A model generated the notes under the pieces. That model saw only the letters and a list, made by a program, of their open reading frames with translations, searched no databases and had not been told where the DNA came from. DNA of 64,000 nt, taken from assembly GCF_002563775.1 (NCBI RefSeq), contig NZ_PDJO01000001.1, positions 3,660,501 to 3,724,500 of the forward strand, written 5' to 3'. The first letter of the stretch is position 1. Every line of letters starts with the position of its first letter. The DNA comes from Thioclava sp. ES.031 (GTDB lineage Bacteria > Pseudomonadota > Alphaproteobacteria > Rhodobacterales > Rhodobacteraceae). Below, in pieces: positions 47,085-55,988 of this stretch. The position numbers and the translations under genes are program-made.

Positions 47085-48742
47085 AAACGCTTCTGACCCT
47101 CACCGCCCGCCTGATCGCCGATCAGAAATGGGCCTTCAGCCGAGGCCTCGCGCTGTCGTTCCTCGTGCTCGCGATGGGGGCGGCGCTGCTCGGCCTGTCG
47201 GGCTGGTTCATCACCGCCTCGGCCTTGGCCGGGATCACGGGGCTGGGCCTCAACTTCAATTTCTTCACCCCTTCGGCAGGCGTGCGCGGTCTCGCGCTCG
47301 GCCGCGCGGTCTCGCGCTATGGCGAGCGGTTACTGACCCATGACGCCACGCTGCGCGCGCTGGCCAAGCTGCGCATCGACCTGATGGATGGCGTCTCGCG
47401 CCGCCCGCATGAGGAACAGGCGCGGCTGCGCGGTGCGCAGGCGCTGAACCGGATCACCTCGGATGTGGATGCGCTGGACGGCGTGTTGCTGCGGCTGGTG
47501 ATCCCCTTCCTCGCAGGCGGCATGGTGCAGATCGCGGCGCTTGTGATGCTGTGGTGGCTCGAAGGGCTGCCGATCGGGCTGGCGGTCTTCCTGATCTACC
47601 TGCTGGGCGGCGGGCTCGGGCTGATCTGGGTGGCCCGCGCCGCCCGCCACGATGCCCGCGCAGCCGAAACCGCGCTGCAAAATATCCGCCGCCGCGCGCT
47701 GGAAACCATGCGTGCCCGCGCCGATCTGGCCGTGGCCGGACAGTTGGAGGCCGCCACCGCGCAGACCTTGGCCGAGGTCGAGGCCGAGGCGCTGGCGCGG
47801 CGCAATCTCGAAGCGCTCGACCGGCGCGTGGGGGCCGTAATTTCGGCCACCACAGCGCTTGCCGGCGCCGCCGCCCTGGCCATCGCCGGGCAGATGGCAC
47901 TGGCCGGGCAGATCACGCCCGCCCGCGCCGCGGTGGGCCTGTTCGTCGCGCTGGCGCTGGCCGAGTCGCTGATGCTGCTCCGTCGCGGCATGGCCGAGAT
48001 CGGGCGGATGCAGGAAGCGGGCGCGCGGGTCATGGACCTGACCGATACGCCCGAGCGGCCGCAGCCCGACGGCCACGCCCCCACCGATGCGGACGCCCCG
48101 CTGATCGAGTCGCGCAACGTGGCCTTCACCCGTGCCAAGAGCGCCGCGCCGCTCTTTTCCAATCTGACCTTCAGCCTCGCGCGTGGCGAGACGGTGATGC
48201 TTGCCGGGCCTTCGGGTGCCGGGAAATCCACCGCGCTCGCCGTGTTGTCCGGTCTTCTCAAGCCCTCCGGTGGCGAGATCACGGTGAAGGGCCGCGCGCT
48301 GCCCGACTGGCCGGAAGGCGACCTGCGCGATGTGCTCACCATGGTTCCGCAGCGCAGCCAGCTGATCGGCGGCACCATCGCCGAGAACCTCGCGCTCGCC
48401 CTGCCGCCCGAGGCGCAGCTTGATGAAGACGCGGCCTGGGCCGCACTGCGCGCCGTCGCGCTCGATGAGGTGATCGCCGCGCGCGGTGGTCTCGAGGCGC
48501 GGCTTGGCGAAGGCGGCACCGGTCTTTCCGGCGGTCAGACGAAACGTCTGGCGCTGGCCCGTGCGGCTTTGCGCCAGCCTGATATCCTGCTGCTCGATGA
48601 GCCGACCGAAGGGCTCGACGCGCCGACGGCCGCCGCGACTCTCTCCGGATTGCGTGCGCTTTTGCCCGACGCAGGCTTCCTTCTGGTGTCTCACCGTCAG
48701 CCCGATCAGAGCGCCGCCACGGGTACGATCGCGCTCAAATGA
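47081..48742 (+). CDS. cydC: Thiol-reductant ABC exporter subunit CydC
   Basis: A 553-residue partner of CydD: six helices, then an ATPase domain with GPSGAGKST, signature LSGGQTKRL and LLDEPTEGLD. It forms the CydDC heterodimer. The start at 47081 overlaps the cydD stop. Confidence 0.94.
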   Translation: MKTLLTLTARLIADQKWAFSRGLALSFLVLAMGAALLGLSGWFITASALAGITGLGLNFNFFTPSAGVRGLALGRAVSRYGERLLTHDATLRALAKLRIDLMDGVSRRPHEEQARLRGAQALNRITSDVDALDGVLLRLVIPFLAGGMVQIAALVMLWWLEGLPIGLAVFLIYLLGGGLGLIWVARAARHDARAAETALQNIRRRALETMRARADLAVAGQLEAATAQTLAEVEAEALARRNLEALDRRVGAVISATTALAGAAALAIAGQMALAGQITPARAAVGLFVALALAESLMLLRRGMAEIGRMQEAGARVMDLTDTPERPQPDGHAPTDADAPLIESRNVAFTRAKSAAPLFSNLTFSLARGETVMLAGPSGAGKSTALAVLSGLLKPSGGEITVKGRALPDWPEGDLRDVLTMVPQRSQLIGGTIAENLALALPPEAQLDEDAAWAALRAVALDEVIAARGGLEARLGEGGTGLSGGQTKRLALARAALRQPDILLLDEPTEGLDAPTAAATLSGLRALLPDAGFLLVSHRQPDQSAATGTIALK

Positions 48743-48829
48743 CGCACGACCTGCGACGATAAGCCACTAAAATCATGTGACATATTGTCGTTCACCCCTG
48801 TTCACGTCTCCGTGCGACACATCGTCAAT

Positions 48830-48843
48830 TTGATTTGGCTCAA
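48830..48843. promoter_or_regulatory. FNR/FnrL-like box upstream of cydA
   Basis: TTGATttggCTCAA matches the FNR consensus TTGAT-N4-ATCAA at nine of ten positions, 106 bases ahead of the cydA start. FNR-type control of an oxidase that works at low oxygen is usual in this group. The start site is unknown, so activation versus repression cannot be told. Confidence 0.65.
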
Positions 48844-48948
48844 TGTCAGGCGCAGACCGCCCGCCCATAAGCTGCATCCAGGAATAATATTTCCGAGAAA
48901 CTCGGCTTTTGGCGAGGTCGGGTGCAAGTAGGGAAACGGAGAACGAGA

Positions 48949-50559
48949 ATGGATTTCGGGATCGTCGAGCTGTCACGGCTGCAATTTGCCATGACCGCCA
49001 TGTATCACTTCCTCTTCGTGCCGCTGACGCTTGGTCTGTCGATCATCGTGGCGATCATGGAGACGGTCTATGTGATGACCAACCGCCCCATCTGGCGGCA
49101 AATGACCAAGTTCTGGGCCACCCTGTTCGGCATCAACTTCGTGCTGGGCGTGGCCACGGGCATTACGATGGAATTCCAGTTCGGGATGAACTGGAGCTAC
49201 TATTCGCACTATGTGGGCGACATCTTCGGCGCGCCGCTCGCCATCGAGGGCCTGATGGCCTTCTTCATGGAAGCGACCTTCGTCGGGTTGATGTTCTTCG
49301 GCTGGGAGAAGCTCTCGCCGGTCAAGCACATGGTCGTCACCTGGCTCGTCGCCATCGGGTCGAACTTCTCGGCGCTCTGGATCCTCATCGCCAATGGCTG
49401 GATGCAGAACCCCGTCGGGGCGCATTTCAATCCGCTGACGATGCGGATGGAGATGACCTCCTTCTTCGACGTCGTGTTCAACCCCGTCGCGCAGGCCAAG
49501 TTCGTGCACACGGTGTCGGCCGGCTATGTCACGGCGGCTGTTTTCGTGATGGGCGTGTCGAGCTGGTACATGCTCAAGGGCCGTCATTTCGAACTCGCCC
49601 GCCGCTCGATCGCGGTTGCGGCCGCCTTCGGTCTCGCCTCGGCCCTGTCGGTCGTCATCCTCGGTGACGAGTCGGGCTACGAGACGACTCACAACCAGAA
49701 AATGAAACTCGCCGCGATGGAAGCGATGTGGGAGACCGAACCGGCCCCCGCCTCCTTCACCCTCTTCGGCATTCCCGATCAACAAGATCGCGAGACCAAA
49801 TACGCGATCCATATCCCGTGGGTGATGGGCCTGATCGGCACCCGCTCGCTGACCGAGCAGATCACCGGGATCGACGAGCTCGTGAAAGGCTCGGAAGAGC
49901 GGATTCGCAACGGTATCGTCGCCTATGACGACCTGCTGAAGATCCGCGAAGCCAAGGGCGACGTCCCGCCCGAAGTCACCAAGCAGTTCAACGAAAACGT
50001 GGGCGATCTGGGCTATGCCTATCTGCTCAAACGCTACGTGGACGATCCGCGTCAGGCGACCGATGCGCAAATCAAGATGGCTGCGGATGACACCGTCCCG
50101 ACGGTCTGGCCGATCTTCTGGTCCTTCCGCCTGATGGTGGCGCTTGGCTTCTCCTTCATCGCGCTGATGGTCTACTTCTTCGTCGTCTCGAACTGGAAGG
50201 GCATGCAATATCCGCGTTGGGCGCTGCGTCTGGCCGTGATCGTCATCCCTGCCCCGTGGATCGCCGCGGAACTGGGCTGGTTCACCGCCGAGTTCGGACG
50301 CCAACCCTGGACCGTGGACGGCGTTTTGCCGACGGCACTTTCGGTCAGCCACCTGTCGGTGGGCGACCTGCTGTTCACGCTGCTGGGCTTCGTGGCCTTC
50401 TACACCGTGCTCTTCATCATCGAGATGGGTCTGATGATCAAATACATCAAAAAAGGCCCGTATCAGGATGTCGAGGTCACTCAAGAGTGGCTGCAGCGCC
50501 ATGACGACCGCCTGTCCGGTCGCGATGGCAACGCCCCTGTCACCATGCCTGCGGAGTAA
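48949..50559 (+). CDS. cydA: Cytochrome bd ubiquinol oxidase subunit I
   Basis: A 536-residue membrane subunit carrying haems b558, b595 and d. Ligands equivalent to the E. coli ones are present: H20 (b595 side), H187 in KFVHTV and M396 in SFRLMV (b558). ELSRLQFAMTAMYHFLFVPL is a family hallmark. The periplasmic Q-loop region (DESGYETTHNQKMKLAAMEA) is complete. The length fits the CydA type. The start at 48949 has GGAG before it. Confidence 0.96.
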   Translation: MDFGIVELSRLQFAMTAMYHFLFVPLTLGLSIIVAIMETVYVMTNRPIWRQMTKFWATLFGINFVLGVATGITMEFQFGMNWSYYSHYVGDIFGAPLAIEGLMAFFMEATFVGLMFFGWEKLSPVKHMVVTWLVAIGSNFSALWILIANGWMQNPVGAHFNPLTMRMEMTSFFDVVFNPVAQAKFVHTVSAGYVTAAVFVMGVSSWYMLKGRHFELARRSIAVAAAFGLASALSVVILGDESGYETTHNQKMKLAAMEAMWETEPAPASFTLFGIPDQQDRETKYAIHIPWVMGLIGTRSLTEQITGIDELVKGSEERIRNGIVAYDDLLKIREAKGDVPPEVTKQFNENVGDLGYAYLLKRYVDDPRQATDAQIKMAADDTVPTVWPIFWSFRLMVALGFSFIALMVYFFVVSNWKGMQYPRWALRLAVIVIPAPWIAAELGWFTAEFGRQPWTVDGVLPTALSVSHLSVGDLLFTLLGFVAFYTVLFIIEMGLMIKYIKKGPYQDVEVTQEWLQRHDDRLSGRDGNAPVTMPAE

Positions 50560-50564
50560 GGAAC

Positions 50565-51728
50565 ATGATCCTCTTTGAACTTATCCCCTTCGACGTTCTG
50601 CGCGTCATCTGGTGGCTGCTGCTGGGCGTCCTGCTGATCGGCTTCGCGCTCACCGACGGCTTCGATATGGGCGTGGGGGCCCTTCTGCCCTTCGTCGGCA
50701 AGACCGATAGCGAGCGCCGCGTGGCGATCAACACGGTCGGCCCGGTCTGGGAAGGCAACCAAGTCTGGTTCATCCTCGGCGGGGGCGCGATCTTCGCGGC
50801 CTGGCCACCCCTCTACGCGGTGAGCTTCTCGGGGTTCTACCTCGCGATGTTCCTCGTGCTCGCGGCGCTGATCCTGCGCCCCGTCGGCTTCAAGTATCGC
50901 TCGAAGCGCGACTCGGCTGCATGGCGCAACGGCTGGGACTGGGCGCTCTTCGTGGGCGGCGCGGTGCCGGCACTGATCTTCGGCGTCGCCGTGGGCAACG
51001 TGCTGCAAGGCGTGCCCTTCGAGCTCAACGACATGCTGATGCCGCTCTATCCGGGCAACTTCATCATGAAGCTGCTGGGCCTGCTGAACCCCTACGCGCT
51101 GCTGGCAGGCGTGGTGTCGCTGTCGATGCTGATGATGCATGGCGCGGCATGGCTCTCGGTGAAGACCGAAGGCGCGGTGAAAGTCCGCGCAACCGAGATC
51201 GGCTCCGTTGCGGGCATGGTGGCCTTCGTGGCCTATATCCTCGCAGGGATCTGGCTCGCCTTCGGGATCAAGGGCTACCACATCACCTCGGTGGTGCCGG
51301 ACAACGGCCCCTCCAACCCGCTCTTCTCGACGGTCGAGCATAGCGGGAGCTGGATGCAGGCCTATGCGGACCGCCCCTGGATCGCGATTGCGCCGATCCT
51401 TGGCCTCGCGGGTATCGCCATGGCGGTGCGGGGGCTGCGCGCCGGGCGCGAAGTCTCGACGCTGCTCTGGTCGAAACTGGGCATCTTCGGCGTGATCTCC
51501 TCGGTCGGCCTGACGATGTTCCCCTTCATCCTGCCGAGCTCGAAAATGCCCGACGCCTCGCTGACGGTCTGGGACGCTTCGTCCTCGCACCAGACGCTGT
51601 TCATCATGCTCGTCTGCGCGCTCATCTTCATGCCGCTCATCCTCGCCTATACCGCATGGGTCTATAAGGTCCTGTGGGGCAAGGTGACGGTCGAAGATGT
51701 CGAGCGCGACAGCCATACCGTTTACTAA
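50565..51728 (+). CDS. cydB: Cytochrome bd ubiquinol oxidase subunit II
   Basis: A 387-residue membrane subunit with about nine helices. LIGFALTDGFDMGVGALLPF and GPVWEGNQVWFILGGGAIFAAWPPLYA match CydB. It starts five bases after cydA and is followed by cydX. Confidence 0.95.
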   Translation: MILFELIPFDVLRVIWWLLLGVLLIGFALTDGFDMGVGALLPFVGKTDSERRVAINTVGPVWEGNQVWFILGGGAIFAAWPPLYAVSFSGFYLAMFLVLAALILRPVGFKYRSKRDSAAWRNGWDWALFVGGAVPALIFGVAVGNVLQGVPFELNDMLMPLYPGNFIMKLLGLLNPYALLAGVVSLSMLMMHGAAWLSVKTEGAVKVRATEIGSVAGMVAFVAYILAGIWLAFGIKGYHITSVVPDNGPSNPLFSTVEHSGSWMQAYADRPWIAIAPILGLAGIAMAVRGLRAGREVSTLLWSKLGIFGVISSVGLTMFPFILPSSKMPDASLTVWDASSSHQTLFIMLVCALIFMPLILAYTAWVYKVLWGKVTVEDVERDSHTVY

Positions 51729-51740
51729 GGAGACAGACAG

Positions 51741-51860
51741 ATGTGGTATTTCGCATGGATCCTCGGGCTTCCGCTGGCCGCTCTGGTCGCCGTCGCCAAC
51801 GCGATGTGGCTCGAGATGCAGAACGACTGCAAGATCGCCGGTGAGTGCAAGGACGACTGA
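51741..51860 (+). CDS. cydX: Cytochrome bd oxidase small subunit CydX
   Basis: A 39-residue single-helix subunit beginning MWYFAWILGLPLAALVAVAN, the CydX/YbgT hallmark, followed by the acidic tail DCKIAGECKDD. CydX stabilises the haems of the bd complex. An AAGGAGA ribosome site precedes it; it starts 12 bases after cydB and ends before a terminator. It is too short for most ORF finders. Confidence 0.93.
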   Translation: MWYFAWILGLPLAALVAVANAMWLEMQNDCKIAGECKDD

Positions 51861-51882
51861 CCTTGCCCGGCAGACGAACGCG

Positions 51883-51909
51883 AAAGGCCGCCTTCGGGCG
51901 GCCTTTTTC
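51883..51909 (+). terminator. Rho-independent terminator after cydX
   Basis: Stem AAAGGCCGCC / GGCGGCCTTT with a TTCG loop, followed by TTC. It closes the cyd operon. Confidence 0.94.
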
Positions 51910-52104
51910 ATGGGCGGATCGCGGACACAGCGCGACGCTAGGGCAATTCGCACGCACCGCTAGCGCAAACAGTCGAAAAGACGTGACGTTTCAGGGCCAA
52001 AACGAGGCGTTTTCCCCCTGTCCCTTCGCCCTTTGCTCTTGTAACAAAATTGCCGAATGAATCCGTTCGCCGCAATTTGGCGGACTACACAAGGGAGACA
52101 CGCC

Positions 52105-52863
52105 ATGAAGGTTCTCGTGCCTGTGAAGCGCGTGATCGACTATAACGTGAAAGCTCGCGTGAAAGCGGACGGAAGCGGTGTCGATCTCGCCAATGTCAAA
52201 ATGTCGATGAACCCGTTCGACGAAATCGCTGTCGAAGAGGCGATCCGTCTGAAGGAGAAGGGCGCCGTCGAAGAGATCATCGCGGTCTCCATCGGCGTGA
52301 AGCAGGCGCAGGAAACCCTGCGCACCGCGCTCGCGATGGGTGCGGATCGTGCGATTCTCGTGGTCGCCGCCGATGACGTGCAGACCGATATCGAGCCGCT
52401 GGCCGTCGCCAAAATCCTCGCCAAGGTCGTCGAGGAAGAGCAGCCCGGCATGGTGATCCTCGGCAAGCAGGCGATCGACAACGACATGAACGCGACCGGC
52501 CAGATGCTGGCGGCGCTTCTTGGCTGGGGTCAGGCGACCTTCGCCTCGGAAGTCGTGGTCGAGGGCGAGGCCGCGAAGGTCACCCGTGAAGTCGACGGCG
52601 GCCTGCAGACCATCGAGGTCAAGCTGCCCGCGATCGTCACCACCGACCTTCGTCTGAACGAGCCGCGCTATGCGTCGCTGCCGAACATCATGAAGGCGAA
52701 GAAGAAGCCGCTCGACGAGAAGACCGCCGACGACTACGGCGTCGACGTCTCGCCGCGCCTCGAAGTGGTGAAGACCACCGAGCCCGAAGCGCGTCAGGCT
52801 GGCGAAATGGTGCCGGACGTCGACACGCTGGTTGCGAAACTCAAAGAGAAGGGGGTCGTGTGA
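52105..52863 (+). CDS. etfB: Electron transfer flavoprotein beta subunit
   Basis: A 252-residue ETF subunit that, with EtfA, carries electrons from acyl-CoA dehydrogenases to the quinone pool. It starts [20 protein letters not shown] and has [15 protein letters not shown] and [18 protein letters not shown] (AMP/adenine-loop). The recognition-loop end has [12 protein letters not shown]. The start at 52105 follows AAGGGAGA. It overlaps etfA by one base. Confidence 0.96.
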   Translation: MKVLVPVKRVIDYNVKARVKADGSGVDLANVKMSMNPFDEIAVEEAIRLKEKGAVEEIIAVSIGVKQAQETLRTALAMGADRAILVVAADDVQTDIEPLAVAKILAKVVEEEQPGMVILGKQAIDNDMNATGQMLAALLGWGQATFASEVVVEGEAAKVTREVDGGLQTIEVKLPAIVTTDLRLNEPRYASLPNIMKAKKKPLDEKTADDYGVDVSPRLEVVKTTEPEARQAGEMVPDVDTLVAKLKEKGVV

Positions 52864-53789
52864 TGGCCGTTCTGCTGCTGGGTGAAGTGAATGATGGCGA
52901 ACTGTCGGTCGACGCGACCGCCAAGGCCGTCTCCGCTGCAAAATCGCTGGGCGATGTGACCGTGCTCTGCGCGGGTGCGTCGGCTGCTGCCGCGGGTGAA
53001 GCCGCCGCCAAGATCGACGGTGTCGCGAAGGTTCTCGTGGCCGAGGATCCCTCGCTGAGCCACCGTCTGGCGGAGCCGACCGCCGCACTGATCGTGTCGC
53101 TCGCGGGCGATTACTCGCATATCGTGGCCCCGGCCACGACCGATGCGAAGAACGTGATGCCGCGCGTCGCCGCGCTTCTCGACGTGATGGTGATCTCGGA
53201 TGTCTCCGGCGTCGTCGATGCCGACACGTTCGAGCGCCCGATCTACGCGGGTAACGCGATCCAGACCGTGAAATCGAAGGACGAGAAGAAGGTCATCACC
53301 TTCCGCACCTCGACCTTCGACGCCGCCGGCGAAGGCGGTTCGGCTTCGGTCGAGACCGTCGCCATGTCGGACGCGCCCGCTCTGTCGAGCTGGATCGAAG
53401 ACAAGGTCGCCGAGAGCGATCGTCCGGAGCTGACCTCGGCGAAGATCGTCGTGTCGGGCGGCCGTGGCGTCGGCTCGGAAGAGGACTTCAAGGTGATCGA
53501 AGCGCTGGCCGACAAGCTTGGCGCTGCTGTGGGTGCCTCGCGCGCCGCCGTCGACTCGGGCTTCGCGCCGAACGACTGGCAGGTCGGTCAGACCGGTAAG
53601 GTCGTGGCCCCCGAGCTCTACATCGCCTGCGGCATCTCGGGTGCTATCCAGCACCTCGCCGGCATGAAGGACTCGAAGATCATCGTCGCGATCAACAAGG
53701 ACGAAGAAGCGCCGATCTTCCAGGTCGCCGATTACGGTCTGGTCGCGGACCTCTTCGACGCTGTTCCGGCGCTGACCGAAAAGCTCTGA
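52863..53789 (+). CDS. etfA: Electron transfer flavoprotein alpha subunit
   Basis: A 308-residue FAD-binding subunit. [59 protein letters not shown] and [12 protein letters not shown] are the FAD-domain motifs. It starts on the last base of the etfB stop. In this group etfBA usually sits with hbd, as here, which ties it to fatty-acid or polyhydroxybutyrate oxidation. Confidence 0.96.
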   Translation: MAVLLLGEVNDGELSVDATAKAVSAAKSLGDVTVLCAGASAAAAGEAAAKIDGVAKVLVAEDPSLSHRLAEPTAALIVSLAGDYSHIVAPATTDAKNVMPRVAALLDVMVISDVSGVVDADTFERPIYAGNAIQTVKSKDEKKVITFRTSTFDAAGEGGSASVETVAMSDAPALSSWIEDKVAESDRPELTSAKIVVSGGRGVGSEEDFKVIEALADKLGAAVGASRAAVDSGFAPNDWQVGQTGKVVAPELYIACGISGAIQHLAGMKDSKIIVAINKDEEAPIFQVADYGLVADLFDAVPALTEKL

Positions 53790-53798
53790 TCCACGGAA

Positions 53799-53837
53799 GG
53801 GGCGCTGCCCCCCGGGAGAGTTGAACCAAGTCGAAAG
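53799..53837 (+). repeat. Dispersed repeat, copy R7 (degenerate)
   Basis: GGGGCGCTGCCCCCCGGGA then GAGTTGAACCAAGTCGAAAG: the same hairpin and tail as the family, with the GATATTT core changed to GAGAGTTG and the middle hairpin lost. It is downstream of etfA in the same direction. Confidence 0.55.
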
Positions 53838-53863
53838 GGCGGGGAATTTCCCCGCCCTTTCCT
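53834..53863. terminator. Bidirectional terminator between etfA and the DUF6473 gene
   Basis: A perfect 11-base stem AAAGGGCGGGG / CCCCGCCCTTT with an AATTT loop, flanked by A- and T-rich bases on both sides. Confidence 0.85.
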
Positions 53864-53864
53864 G

Positions 53865-54686
53865 TTAGAGAAATGGCCGCAGCGTAGGCGAGAGGGCGGC
53901 GGCAATCTCCTCATGCACCAGCGGCCCGGGGACCATTTCCGCCGCAGGCTCTTCCAGCGGGGAGAAATGCATTCCCGTCGTGCCCGCGCTGCGCGCCGTC
54001 ACCGAGGGCTCGACCCGAACGATATCGGCCACGAGCGGTCGCAGCGTCTCCACCATCGCCTCCGTCACCATCAGCGGCTCGTGCCCGAGCGTGTCGCTAT
54101 GGGCCGGATCGTGGAATTCGCCCAGCCAAAGCAGCAGCTTGCGTCCCTTGATCTTGGCCAGAAGCGCGGTCATCCGCTGCAGCCACGCCTCCTGCAATTC
54201 GACCTCGAGCAGTGCGAATTTCTCGGGCTCGCGTTCTTTCAATGCGCTCAGCATGTGACGCGTGAAATTGAATTCGGTGAAATCCACGCCGCGGAAGATC
54301 GAGCGCATCAGGCTCGACGCGCGCAGGAAGCGGTCATTGCGCCGCGGATGCACCGCATAGAAGCGGTTCGACATGTTCTGCGCGCCGAGCAACTGGATCA
54401 CCGTGACCTTCGCGGCCTCTGATGCGGCGGCCAGTTGCGGCTCGTGCAGGAACACGTCGATCCCCGCGTTGAGATAGCCGAAATTCACCACCGGCATCTC
54501 CAGTCGCGCTTCGAGCAGCGCGGGCCAGGGATGCTCCACGAACTTGCCGTAGGTCTCCGTCCCGCCCATCGCGGCGATGAAATCCCCCTGCAGCGCACGG
54601 CGCGGCCCGCGGAACAGCAGTTTGGATTTCCCGTATCTGCACGGGAAGTAATCGAGGGCACCATCGCCCGTATATTCGAATGCCAT
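53865..54686 (-). CDS. DUF6473 family protein
   Basis: A 273-residue cytosolic protein starting MAFEYTGDGALDYFPCRYG. AMGGTETYGKFVEHPWPALL and VVNFGYLNAGIDVFL are the most conserved-looking parts; VIQLLGAQNMSNRFYAVHPR and a C-terminal PGPLVHEEIA follow. The order (a block with G..ETY, then NxG, then QN, then a final histidine) resembles SGNH hydrolases in outline, but the GDS serine is not present, so this is a weak hint. The gene is divergent from hbd and converges with etfA. Confidence 0.65.
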   Translation of the reverse strand: MAFEYTGDGALDYFPCRYGKSKLLFRGPRRALQGDFIAAMGGTETYGKFVEHPWPALLEARLEMPVVNFGYLNAGIDVFLHEPQLAAASEAAKVTVIQLLGAQNMSNRFYAVHPRRNDRFLRASSLMRSIFRGVDFTEFNFTRHMLSALKEREPEKFALLEVELQEAWLQRMTALLAKIKGRKLLLWLGEFHDPAHSDTLGHEPLMVTEAMVETLRPLVADIVRVEPSVTARSAGTTGMHFSPLEEPAAEMVPGPLVHEEIAAALSPTLRPFL

Positions 54687-54841
54687 TTTCCCACCTCAGT
54701 CTGAGTTCGACTCACCCGAGGCCAGATTGCGCCCAAAATCTTGCCAAACGGCTAATGTTAAAATGATCTCAGCCCTGCGTTTCGCTTGCATGGACCGAGC
54801 GGAGAACTATGGTCAGGGCGCAAAGCGTGAGAGGGAAAATT

Positions 54842-55717
54842 ATGGCGATCGAGAAAGTGGGCATCGTGGGTGCAGGGCAGATGGGCAACGGGATCGCCCA
54901 TGTCTTCGCGCTGGCCGGATATGACGTTCTGCTGAATGACATCAGCGACGAGGCGCTGACGAAAGCGCTCTCCACGGTCACCAAGAACCTCGATCGGCAG
55001 GTGTCGCGCGGCAAGATCTCGGAGGACGAGAAAGCTACCGCGCTGAAGCGGATCACCACGACGACGAAACTGAGCGATCTCGGCCCGACCGATCTGGTGA
55101 TCGAGGCCGCGACCGAGCGCGAGACGGTCAAGCAGGCGATCTTCGAAGACCTGCTTCCGCATCTCAAGCCGACGACGATCCTGACCTCGAACACCTCGTC
55201 GATCTCGATCACGCGGCTCGCCTCGCGCACGGACCGGCCCGAGAAGTTCATGGGCTTCCACTTCATGAACCCGGTGCCGGTGATGCAGCTGGTCGAACTG
55301 ATCCGCGGCATCGCGACCGATCAGGAGACCTACAAGACGCTGCACGAGGTGGTGGAAAAGCTCGGTAAAACCGCGGCTTCGGCCGAGGACTTCCCGGCCT
55401 TCATCGTGAACCGCATCCTGATGCCGATGATCAACGAGGCGGTCTATACGCTCTATGAAGGCGTGGGGAACGTGCGCTCGATCGACGAGTCGATGAAGCT
55501 CGGCGCGAACCATCCAATGGGGCCGCTGGAGCTGGCCGACTTCATCGGGCTCGACACCTGCCTCGCGATCATGAACGTGCTGCATGACGGGCTCGCCGAT
55601 ACCAAGTATCGCCCCTGCCCGCTTCTGACGAAATATGTCGAAGCCGGCTGGCTCGGCCGCAAGACCGGGCGCGGCTTCTACGACTATCGCGGCGAGGAGC
55701 CGGTGCCGACGCGCTGA
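54842..55717 (+). CDS. hbd: 3-hydroxybutyryl-CoA dehydrogenase
   Basis: A 291-residue NAD(P)-dependent enzyme interconverting 3-hydroxybutyryl-CoA and acetoacetyl-CoA. The Rossmann motif [17 protein letters not shown] is at residues 10-26. [12 protein letters not shown] and [14 protein letters not shown] carry the catalytic serine and histidine, and [16 protein letters not shown] begins the helical C-terminal domain. The start at 54842 follows GAGAGGGA. It feeds crotonyl-CoA metabolism and thus the Ccr branch, or polyhydroxybutyrate turnover. Repeat copy R5 lies right behind it. Confidence 0.95.
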   Translation: MAIEKVGIVGAGQMGNGIAHVFALAGYDVLLNDISDEALTKALSTVTKNLDRQVSRGKISEDEKATALKRITTTTKLSDLGPTDLVIEAATERETVKQAIFEDLLPHLKPTTILTSNTSSISITRLASRTDRPEKFMGFHFMNPVPVMQLVELIRGIATDQETYKTLHEVVEKLGKTAASAEDFPAFIVNRILMPMINEAVYTLYEGVGNVRSIDESMKLGANHPMGPLELADFIGLDTCLAIMNVLHDGLADTKYRPCPLLTKYVEAGWLGRKTGRGFYDYRGEEPVPTR

Positions 55718-55731
55718 GGCGACGGGGTAGA

Positions 55732-55793
55732 GGGGCGCTGCCCCTCGCGGCTTCGCCGCTCACCCCGGGATATTTTCCAAGAGCGAAAACAAG
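55732..55793 (+). repeat. Dispersed repeat, copy R5 (long form)
   Basis: GGGGCGCTGCCCC, then GCGGCTTCGCCGC, CCCCGGGATATTTT and CCAAGAGCGAAAACAAG: the fullest copy in the window. It lies behind hbd in the same direction. Confidence 0.8.
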
Positions 55794-55800
55794 ACGGATC

Positions 55801-55841
55801 GACACCCGGCTCGGGCCGCGATTGCGGGGGAACCGGGTGTC
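55801..55841. other. Two-tier hairpin between repeat copies R5 and R6
   Basis: GACACCCGG (55801-55809) and CCGGGTGTC (55833-55841) are a perfect 9-base inverted repeat; CCGC/GCGG (55816-55819 / 55824-55827) nests inside. No U-tract follows. It is enclosed by the two inverted repeat copies. Confidence 0.6.
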
Positions 55842-55921
55842 TTCGCTCTTGCGGCCATCGGCGTCCCCGCCTGTCCCGCAAAGACAGACTGCGCCGAGTT
55901 TCGTTAAGACCGAGTAAGCGG

Positions 55922-55977
55922 CTTCGCTCTTTCGAAATATCCCGGAGGGCGGTGAAACCGCGGGGGCAGAGCCCCCT
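55922..55977 (-). repeat. Dispersed repeat, copy R6 (long form)
   Basis: On the minus strand: GGGGGCTCTGCCCCC, GCGGTTTCACCGC, CCTCCGGGATATTTCG, AAAGAGCGAAG. It lies behind the acyltransferase gene in the same direction and faces R5. Confidence 0.8.
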
Positions 55978-55988
55978 CCGCCAACGCC

